From Tistrella mobilis KA081020-065 (GTDB lineage: Bacteria; Pseudomonadota; Alphaproteobacteria; Tistrellales; Tistrellaceae), in NCBI RefSeq assembly GCF_000264455.2, contig NC_017956.1, positions 2,587,501 to 2,651,500 on the forward strand: a DNA stretch of 64,000 nucleotides. The letters run 5' to 3'. Both the position numbers and the translations under genes were made by a program. Below are positions 58,745 through 64,000 of this stretch, piece by piece. Below the pieces are notes generated by a model. The model was not told where the DNA came from. It saw nothing but the letters and a program-made list of their open reading frames with translations, and ran no database searches. Numbering within the stretch: the first letter of the stretch is position 1; every line of letters starts with the position of its first letter.

Positions 58745-59169
58745 AGCCAGCCGTCCAGGGCCCGGCCCGTGAACACCGGCTCGTCCGACGCTGCGTGAAC
58801 CCCACCCGCCGCATCGGCCACCGGCGCCGCCACCCCGTCGACCCCGGCCAGGACCAGGCGCCCGGCCGATGCGTCGACCAGCTGCTTGAGCGCGTCGCGG
58901 TAGTCGGTGGCGACGTGCTCGGGCGGGCCATTGCGATGCAGGCGATAGCGCGCGATCGAAACCGCCCAGCCGCGCACCATCGCCGGCGGCGGATCCGACA
59001 GAGGGGTCACGTACCGGCCCCGCAGGTAGCCGTCGATGACCTCGGCGGCATCCGCGATGGCGGCGGCGATCACCTCGGGATCCGGGGTGCCGTCGCGGTC
59101 GCGGTCGGCGATCTGCCGGATTTCCGCTTCGCCGGCGCGGGCGATCAGGTCGTCCAAGCTGGCGTACAT
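58741..59169 (-). CDS. Mu gp36-like protein (DUF1320), head-tail connector
   Basis: The product is 142 residues from the ATG at 59169. MYASLDDLIARAGEAEIRQIADRD, in parts, and ADAAEVIDGYLRGRYVTPLSDPPP, in parts, are diagnostic of DUF1320. The family resembles HK97 gp6-type connectors that close the head-tail interface. TGATG links it to the upstream gp35-like gene. Confidence 0.88.
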   Translation of the reverse strand: MYASLDDLIARAGEAEIRQIADRDRDGTPDPEVIAAAIADAAEVIDGYLRGRYVTPLSDPPPAMVRGWAVSIARYRLHRNGPPEHVATDYRDALKQLVDASAGRLVLAGVDGVAAPVADAAGGVHAASDEPVFTGRALDGWL

Positions 59170-59402
59170 CAGCCCGCCTCTGCCGGTTTTGCCGGCTTCT
59201 TCGTCGGCGGCGGGGGCGACGGGCTGACGGTGGATCCACCGCCATCCTCGCCCGTCGGCGTGGGCGCGGCGATCGCGAGCCCCGCCAGCCCCTCGGCGAT
59301 CAGCGAGGCGGCCAGATTGTCCGGCACGTCGACGGTCTCGCCGATGCCATAGCGGTGGCCGTCGTGACGCAGGCAAGTCTTCGTGAGGGTGATCGCGACC
59401 AT
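59169..59402 (-). CDS. Mu gp35-like small protein
   Basis: The product is 77 residues. The N-terminal 45 residues (RHDGHRYGIGETVDVPDNLAASLIAEG in parts) resemble the short FluMu/gp35-type fold found between capsid and gp36 genes. The C-terminal tail is Pro/Lys-rich and probably disordered. Starts at the ATG at 59402 (TGATG) although a GTG three bases earlier is possible. Confidence 0.7.
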   Translation of the reverse strand: MVAITLTKTCLRHDGHRYGIGETVDVPDNLAASLIAEGLAGLAIAAPTPTGEDGGGSTVSPSPPPPTKKPAKPAEAG

Positions 59403-60346
59403 CACAGGACCTCCCGGATCAGGTACCCCAGATCGGGCGCGACCACGCGTTCCTCGACCTCTTCGCCGACGCGCACGCGGGTGCCGCCGTACATGCCGAT
59501 CTTGTCGTCCAGCTTCGACCCGGCGAAGCGCGCACTGTTGCTGCCGGGAGCTTTCGTCTGAGCGGTCCAGCCCCAGGTCACGATGCGCTTGCTGCCGATG
59601 TTCGCGGCCTGATAGGTCAGCGAGGCGTGCCCGCCCCAGACGCGCACCCGCTGCGGGGGCTGTCCGGGGCGGTTGGCATTCACCCAGGCCTGTCCCACCT
59701 CGATCCGATCGACCTCGATCAGCTCGGCGGCTTCACGCCTCGTCACCCGCCCCTTGTCGCCGCTCGATCGATTGATGGCGGACACAAGGGCCGGATGCCG
59801 CCGCAGCACGGACCACTCCCGAGCGCCGAGCGTCATCACGTTCGGCCGCAGAGGCGGCGCGTCGAGTGCGTCGGCAATCTGCCCGAGCGGATCCGACGTC
59901 GGGTCGGACCACTTATCGGACCCGGTCAGCGTCTCCACCTGCGACGCAGCGTAGGACGATGCCGACTGCACGATCGACGCCACCCGAACCTCACGGTCGA
60001 GCAGGATCAGCTCGGTCAGCCCCGTGACCGCGAAATCCACCGGGTCATAGCCGTCGGGCGCATCTCGGCTGTCCGTCAGCGGCACCGGATCGTCGAGGCC
60101 ATACCGCTTCGTCTGGCTCGTCAGCTCCTGCGCCTTGAATTCCACTTCGTTGGGCGCCGACTTGCGCCCGACGGCGGTATCGGGGACCGTGATGAGCTGG
60201 TCGAAGCCGAACAGGTGGTAGAGGTAGACGCTCTTGTCGTGCGGCGGCAGGCGCGGCATGACATTGTCGGCGATGTAGGCGCCGTTGGAATAGGCGAGCG
60301 AAATGCCCGTCAGCACAGGCGAAATCGGGAACGGCTCTCCGGCCAC
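59402..60346 (-). CDS. Major capsid protein
   Basis: The product is 314 residues. The sequence FPISPVLTGISLAYSNGAYIADNVMP, in parts, and FGFDQLITVPDTAVGRKSAPNEVEF, in parts, is the beginning of Mu-like/B3-like major capsid proteins (gpT position). Later MTLGAREWSVLRRHPALV and YLIREVL at the end agree. It forms the HK97-fold shell. Decoration protein and protease/scaffold precede it. Confidence 0.88.
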   Translation of the reverse strand: MAGEPFPISPVLTGISLAYSNGAYIADNVMPRLPPHDKSVYLYHLFGFDQLITVPDTAVGRKSAPNEVEFKAQELTSQTKRYGLDDPVPLTDSRDAPDGYDPVDFAVTGLTELILLDREVRVASIVQSASSYAASQVETLTGSDKWSDPTSDPLGQIADALDAPPLRPNVMTLGAREWSVLRRHPALVSAINRSSGDKGRVTRREAAELIEVDRIEVGQAWVNANRPGQPPQRVRVWGGHASLTYQAANIGSKRIVTWGWTAQTKAPGSNSARFAGSKLDDKIGMYGGTRVRVGEEVEERVVAPDLGYLIREVL

Positions 60347-60362
60347 TGATCTGCTCCTTGCC

Positions 60363-60755
60363 TCAGAAGGTCACGCGCCCGGGCATCACCATGCCGGGCA
60401 CGATGTCGCCGGGCGACGCGGTGACGGTCGGGTAGCCGACGGTCCAGTACGAGGTGTCGGCCGTGGAAGGCGTCTGCCCCAGGGCGCCGCCGGCCAGGGC
60501 GCGCAGCGGCATGCCGGCGGCCGAGGTGGTGCCCGCGCCGCCCGGCCCGTCGCCGATCACCATGTCGGTGATGCCGCTGAGCACCACGTCAACGACCGCC
60601 CCAGCGGTGACGCCGCCGGGGCAGTCGGTGACACCGATCCCGCGGTCGCCGGCGCCCGCGATGGTGACGGTGCCGTCGGTGGCCCCGTACTTGACGGCCC
60701 GGCCGTGCGTCAGATTGACGGCGGCGACGTGGGCCTTGATGACCTTGTTCGACAT
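60363..60755 (-). CDS. Capsid decoration protein (DUF2190-like)
   Basis: The product is 130 residues. AHVAAVNLTHGRAVKYGATDGTV, in parts, GIGVTDCPGGVTAGAVVDVVLSG, in parts, and a C-terminal MVMPGRVTF are the all-beta pattern of DUF2190/head fibre-like decoration proteins that stabilise the capsid. It starts on the last base of the protease stop (TGATG) and lies directly before the capsid gene. Confidence 0.8.
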   Translation of the reverse strand: MSNKVIKAHVAAVNLTHGRAVKYGATDGTVTIAGAGDRGIGVTDCPGGVTAGAVVDVVLSGITDMVIGDGPGGAGTTSAAGMPLRALAGGALGQTPSTADTSYWTVGYPTVTASPGDIVPGMVMPGRVTF

Positions 60756-61276
60756 CAGACACCCCCACGGCGACGCAGCTGCGCCACGGCATCGGCGTGC
60801 GACAGGATGCGGCCGCGCGCCCGTTCGGTGGCGATCAGGTCTTCGATCATGGCCGCCACGGCAACCGGGTCGCTCGCCTCCGCGAAGCTCGGGCCATCGG
60901 CGTCGGGGGCCGCGATCTCGCCGGTGTGAACCGGCAGGGGCAGCGACGCGATCAGATCACGCAGCGCCTGCCGGGCGGTCGTCTTGATGGTCGATTCGCC
61001 CTCGCTGAACTCCACGGACCCGTCCGAGCCCGCCAGCTCAGCGAAAACGGCCTCGGCGCGCGCCTGAAGGCTCTTGGGCAGCCGCCCCGCCTCGACGGCC
61101 TGGGCGACGGCCATCCGGTCGTCGGCGATCCGCTGCCGCCGCAGCGCCTCGGCCGCGTCGCGCTCGCGCTGGATCTGCGCCGCCTCGCGGGCGGCGATTT
61201 CCTGCTCCCGGCGCACGAGGTCCGCTTCGCGGTCGCCCGCCGGGGCCGGGGTGGGCGTGGTGGTGGTGGTGGTCAT
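60755..61276 (-). CDS. Nested scaffold protein from an internal start (Mu gpZ-like)
   Basis: An in-frame ATG at 61276 inside the protease gene begins MTTTTTTPTPAPAGDREADL and would give 173 residues. It is preceded by CGCAAGAGGAACGC, with the same CGCAAGAGGAA cassette that precedes the start of the gpG gene at 62668. Mu Z and lambda Nu3 are made in this way. Confidence 0.65.
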   Translation of the reverse strand: MTTTTTTPTPAPAGDREADLVRREQEIAAREAAQIQRERDAAEALRRQRIADDRMAVAQAVEAGRLPKSLQARAEAVFAELAGSDGSVEFSEGESTIKTTARQALRDLIASLPLPVHTGEIAAPDADGPSFAEASDPVAVAAMIEDLIATERARGRILSHADAVAQLRRRGGV

Positions 61277-61969
61277 GCGTTCCTCTTGCGATTCCGCGGT
61301 CGTGATCGGCGCCTCGGCGAATGCCGGCCCGGGCGCCTGGTCCTCGGCCGGCAGGGGGTGATAGCCCGCGGCATCGCGAGCCTCTTGATCCGCGGCCGCC
61401 AGTTCGGCGGCCGAGATGATCCGATCTGCCGCCTCCGCGCCCTGCGTCTCCGTCAGCCAGTCCCTGACCCGCCGCAGCGCGCGGGTCACGATCTCCAGCC
61501 CGCGGCCGGTGGCGCGGATGGGTGCCGCGCCTTCGGACAGCTCGATGTCGATGCAGTCTGCCGCGTCGCCGAACTCGATCGGGCGCAGGCCTTTGACCGC
61601 CGGGGGCGTCGCGCCCAGGAAACCCACGTGGCGGAGGTGCCAGCGCCCGGGCGTCGGATTGCTCGGGGCATCCGGCGGGTACAGCCGCACGGAGACCTTT
61701 GCGTAGCGCTCAGCGCGGACGAGGTCCGCGAAGGTGGGATCCACCGCCTCCGGCACCGCGACCAGCCGGCCACCCTCCACACGGACCGCCGCAATCCAGC
61801 CCCAGGCGGGATCGTCGGTTCGCGGATGGCCGATCACGATCGGCGCGCGGTGGAGCTTGGGGTCATACGAGCTGGCGATCTCATCCAGCTCCCGTGGCCC
61901 AAAGGTCAGGGGAGGCCCCCCGGACGCGGGGTGATGGGATCCCAGGCTCAACACTTCGATCGGTTTCAT
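60755..61969 (-). CDS. Prohead protease with C-terminal scaffold (Mu gpI-like)
   Basis: The product is 404 residues. The protease half has FGPRELDEIASSYDP and HRAPIVIGHPRTDDPAWGWIAAV in parts, typical of Mu gpI. The C-terminal half (from about residue 232) is a charged coiled coil (READLVRREQEIAAREAAQIQRE in parts) that serves as scaffold. An internal start at 61276 produces the scaffold part alone. The protease should cut the scaffold and capsid during maturation. Confidence 0.85.
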   Translation of the reverse strand: MKPIEVLSLGSHHPASGGPPLTFGPRELDEIASSYDPKLHRAPIVIGHPRTDDPAWGWIAAVRVEGGRLVAVPEAVDPTFADLVRAERYAKVSVRLYPPDAPSNPTPGRWHLRHVGFLGATPPAVKGLRPIEFGDAADCIDIELSEGAAPIRATGRGLEIVTRALRRVRDWLTETQGAEAADRIISAAELAAADQEARDAAGYHPLPAEDQAPGPAFAEAPITTAESQEERMTTTTTTPTPAPAGDREADLVRREQEIAAREAAQIQRERDAAEALRRQRIADDRMAVAQAVEAGRLPKSLQARAEAVFAELAGSDGSVEFSEGESTIKTTARQALRDLIASLPLPVHTGEIAAPDADGPSFAEASDPVAVAAMIEDLIATERARGRILSHADAVAQLRRRGGV

Positions 61970-62151
61970 GAGGCCGATTTTGACGGCTCTGCACCGCTCG
62001 GGTCAGGCTGACAGATGTCATACCGGCCGCGCCGTCGGCAGGCGCCGCCTGGATGGCCCTTAGAGCGCGATCTGCCCCGCTTGGCTACTACCCCGGCCGA
62101 GACCGTCGACCATGCGCCTATCCGCCCGCCGGAGCGGCGCGGTGGACTCAC
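61966..62151 (-). CDS. Possible very small phage protein
   Basis: A 61-codon frame with a GTG start one base after the gpG stop ends in an ATGA overlap with the protease start. This is the same packing as the certain genes around it. The product is very basic (GGRIGAWSTVSAGVVAKRGR, then SRSKGHPGGACRRRGRYDI) and matches nothing I know. It could instead be an untranslated spacer of 183 bp. Confidence 0.3.
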   Translation of the reverse strand: MSPPRRSGGRIGAWSTVSAGVVAKRGRSRSKGHPGGACRRRGRYDICQPDPSGAEPSKSAS

Positions 62152-62152
62152 C

Positions 62153-62668
62153 TCAGGCGGTGCGGCCGGTCAGCAGCCCGTCGACGTAATCCGTCGCGAG
62201 GTCCAGCATGTCCTCGCCGTCGGCCGGCGAGATCCCGAGGTAGGGTCGGGCGGGGATGGTCACGGACTGCACCCGCACCAGCTCCGCCCCGAGCTGGAAC
62301 ACCAATGCCGCCGCCGTCTTGGGGCGGATCACGCCGCCCAGCTGGTGGATGGCGCCGTAGATCCGTGACGTGCCGACCTCAATTGCCATGTCGCCGGCCA
62401 TCTGCCAGACGATCGTGGATATCAGGCCGCCGGACATGCCGGCTTCGCGGAGCATGCCGCCGCCGCGTTTCGTTGCAGCGTACAGCGGGTTCAGGGCCGG
62501 CCAGTCGCTGCCGTCCGGGCCCTGCTCGGCGAACATCCGATCGCGGGTAGACTGGACCAGCAGCTCGCCGATATTGACGAGCAGCGCCCGCGGCCGCTGG
62601 AGCCCCACGGTCAAGGACCGCAGGGCGCCGGAGATCTGGTCAATTACGGTGAGCCGGGCGCCGGACAC
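62153..62668 (-). CDS. Phage virion morphogenesis protein (Mu gpG-like)
   Basis: The product is 171 residues with a GTG start after CGCAAGAGGAACACCT. LLVNIGELLVQSTRDRMFAEQGPDGSDW, in parts, LNPLYAATKRGGGMLREAG and ARPYLGISPADGEDML, in parts, are the hallmarks of the virion morphogenesis family. It acts in tail completion or head-tail joining. It follows muF. Confidence 0.9.
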   Translation of the reverse strand: MSGARLTVIDQISGALRSLTVGLQRPRALLVNIGELLVQSTRDRMFAEQGPDGSDWPALNPLYAATKRGGGMLREAGMSGGLISTIVWQMAGDMAIEVGTSRIYGAIHQLGGVIRPKTAAALVFQLGAELVRVQSVTIPARPYLGISPADGEDMLDLATDYVDGLLTGRTA

Positions 62669-62765
62669 AGGTGTTCCTCTTGCGGTTTTTGAGTGGCGTG
62701 ACTACCTTTGCCTTAAGGGCTGCGTGGCAGTGGGGCCGATCACCATCTGCAATGTCATGCGGTTC

Positions 62766-62792
62766 GGGCGGGGTCCGCGGCGGGCTCCGCCC
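62766..62792 (-). other. GC-rich stem-loop just after the muF stop
   Basis: On the minus strand GGGCGG (62792-62787) pairs with CCGCCC (62771-62766), with an alternative inner hairpin GGCGG-AGC-CCGCC. It starts 3 bases after the muF stop. There is no T-tract, so a terminator is doubtful; partial attenuation or mRNA processing is possible. Confidence 0.35.
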
Positions 62793-62795
62793 GTT

Positions 62796-64000
62796 TCATT
62801 CCGGGCGCCGGTAGAGCAATGCTCCCGCGCGATGTTTCGAGAGGTAGTTCGGACGCACATTGAACGCCGTGACGCCATGCCACGCGTCGCCCGTCCACTG
62901 GAACCTCGTGAACATCTCCTTGCCCCCCGAAAGCCCCGTCCGCCGCAGATAGGAGCGGCGCAGTGCCGGCTTCCCGCTGGCAAGCATCGCCCAGTCGACC
63001 CACACTTCGTCCGGGTCGCGGATCGCATCGGCGAGCAAGAGCAGGTATCGCCCGCGATCGAACTTGTCTGCCTTGCTGCCGACGACCTCACCTCCAGCCG
63101 CCCGAACCTGGAACAGTTCTTCGCTGATGAGGATGATCCCGCCTGAGCGATCGCGGAACTCGCGAGGTCGACCCGGCGTTGCCCCGAACTCCGCAAGGAA
63201 CTGGTCCACATACTCCTGCGGATCCAGACCGTCGGGCAGGATCCGCGCCGGATCCACCGGCCGCACGGGGGGCAGCGGCGGCAGGTCGGGCGGCAGCGGC
63301 GAAGGCTCGCCATAGGGCGGCAGCGGCTCCTGAAGCTCCGCCGGAACCACGCCTTCCATGGAAGCTATTCCGACGTTGTAGTCCCACCCCGGGTCGATCC
63401 CCTTCGGGATCTGCCGGCTTTCGCCGGTCCTCGGATCCGTCCAGGTGTAGGTGCCGTCATCCGGCGCGCCGATCTCGGCCACGCCGGCCCTCAACAACCG
63501 CTGCAACTGCCGCTCGGTGATCGCTTCGACCCAGCAGGTGCAGCCCCACCCGTTGGCCGGGTAATGCGACATGATCCACGGGTCGTCGCGCGACACGATC
63601 CGCCCGTCCCAGCTCAAGTGCAGCGGCCGCGGCACCCGGCTGTCACCGTGGCGATACCGCAGGTGCGGGCGCATGCGCACGATGTCGGGGTCCATGAGCT
63701 GCTGCCAGCGGCCGGCCTGATAGGCCTGCCGGATATTCACCCCGTAGATCAGCCGGGTCCGCCAGTCGCGCGGCCCCTTGTAGGCCCAGCCGTGGCGTTC
63801 GACTAGCGCGTCAAAGTCCGCCTGGAACTCCGCAAAGCTCGTGCCCTGCTCGATCGCTTTGGTGACTGCCGTCCGGAGGTCGGCGAGTAGATCGTCGCGC
63901 GCGGCGCCTGCGGCGGTGAAAGCCCTCGCGTGGGCCGCCCCGTACAGGTCCGTCCAGGCGGCGGTCGGCAGCGATACCTTGCGTCGGTGGAACTCGATGG
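62796..64000 (-). CDS. MuF-like head morphogenesis protein with PBECR2-like C-terminal domain, 5' end outside the window
   Basis: At least 400 residues are visible; the frame is open to the right edge, with SLPTAAWTDLYGAAHARAFT near the edge. The MuF core contains GTSFAEFQADFDALVERHGW, RTRLIYGVNIRQAYQAGRW and HYPANGWGCTCWVEA. After a Pro-rich linker the last 125 residues (EELFQVRAAGGEVVGSKADKF in parts, DPDEVWVDWAMLASGKPALRRSYLRRT in parts, HGVTAFNVRPNYLSKHRAGALLYRR in parts) fit the phage-associated PBECR2 nuclease-like domain. MuF proteins enter the capsid and can carry toxins into the next host. Confidence 0.85.
   Translation of the reverse strand, partial: IEFHRRKVSLPTAAWTDLYGAAHARAFTAAGAARDDLLADLRTAVTKAIEQGTSFAEFQADFDALVERHGWAYKGPRDWRTRLIYGVNIRQAYQAGRWQQLMDPDIVRMRPHLRYRHGDSRVPRPLHLSWDGRIVSRDDPWIMSHYPANGWGCTCWVEAITERQLQRLLRAGVAEIGAPDDGTYTWTDPRTGESRQIPKGIDPGWDYNVGIASMEGVVPAELQEPLPPYGEPSPLPPDLPPLPPVRPVDPARILPDGLDPQEYVDQFLAEFGATPGRPREFRDRSGGIILISEELFQVRAAGGEVVGSKADKFDRGRYLLLLADAIRDPDEVWVDWAMLASGKPALRRSYLRRTGLSGGKEMFTRFQWTGDAWHGVTAFNVRPNYLSKHRAGALLYRRPE

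Larger units (their letters stand above)
42769..64000 (-). mobile_element. Mu-like transposable siphovirus prophage, late half, continues past the window
   Basis: The block begins exactly where the thiolase gene breaks. It carries a collinear set of Mu/D3112/B3-type structural genes all on the minus strand: MuF, gpG, protease/scaffold, decoration, capsid, gp35/36/37-like, tube, chaperones, tape measure, tip, fibre. Its end starts with TG, as transposable phages do. Genes overlap as ATGA or TGATG almost throughout. The early region (transposase A and B, repressor), lysis, terminase and portal genes must lie to the right. Confidence 0.9.

Noticed and set aside
62766-62792. Rho-independent terminator after muF
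   Set aside because: The stem is GC-rich, but no T-tract follows and the structural operon continues without a new promoter.
42769-64000. Gene transfer agent instead of a prophage
   Set aside because: Gene content and order are Mu-like, the element interrupts a host gene and ends in TG with transposase-type repeats. GTA clusters lack such ends.

Overview
The window is GC-rich chromosomal DNA, most likely from an alphaproteobacterium of the Rhodospirillales/Tistrella type. This rests on overall gene style: a Phd/PemK-like pair, DUF1489, a two-[CC + CxxC] APS-type reductase, a NodT-family efflux channel and a siphovirus-type Mu-like phage. The genus is a guess. About 42.8 kb is host DNA. The remaining 21.2 kb is the late (structural) half of a transposable prophage that runs off the right edge.

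Host part, left to right: a partial DinB-family gene; a lipoprotein; a threonine-dehydratase-like PLP enzyme; a K+/H+ antiporter; a Phd/PemK-like toxin-antitoxin pair; an FAA-hydrolase and a D-2-hydroxyacid dehydrogenase; a sulfate-assimilation group (cysG N-terminal type, cysH, cysQ) followed by recX; an orphan ParA; sua5; a soluble hybrid CBS/histidine kinase; DUF1489; an FAD-linked oxidase. Next is a histidine-utilisation locus arranged as two divergent arms (hutF-hutH-hutG and hutI-hutC) around a 10-bp-phased operator; hutU is not here.

The most unusual host locus is 21.9-28.9 kb. sbnA-sbnB, a complete two-gene pathway for L-2,3-diaminopropionate, sits between two long paralogous proteins of GNAT/FeeM-like acyltransferase type. 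A LysE-family exporter and another GNAT-like protein follow. The gap between sbnA and the first acyltransferase holds two divergent promoters, each with an identical 11-bp palindrome over its -35 box. I infer a small pathway that makes and N-acylates or exports diaminopropionate; no product is proven.

After a chemoreceptor comes a Cpx-like two-component pair divergent from macA-macB-nodT, with a GTAAA-N6-GTAAA CpxR-type box between them. An RTX protein, a VOC protein with a divergent TetR repressor and a perfect 8+8 operator, and an alpha/beta hydrolase follow.

At 42.77 kb a thiolase gene is cut after about 126 codons by the end of the Mu-like prophage. All phage genes lie on the minus strand, so their order of expression is right to left: MuF with a PBECR2-like C-terminal nuclease domain, gpG, protease with nested scaffold, decoration protein, capsid, gp35/36/37-like connectors, tail tube, a tail assembly chaperone with a -1 frameshift site, a 2215-residue tape measure, tail-tip proteins (one with a GH18 active-site motif), a fibre, and a lipoprotein. 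No contractile sheath is present, so the virion should be a siphovirus. Genes are packed with ATGA/TGATG overlaps throughout. Early phage genes (repressor, transposase, lysis, terminase, portal) are outside the window.
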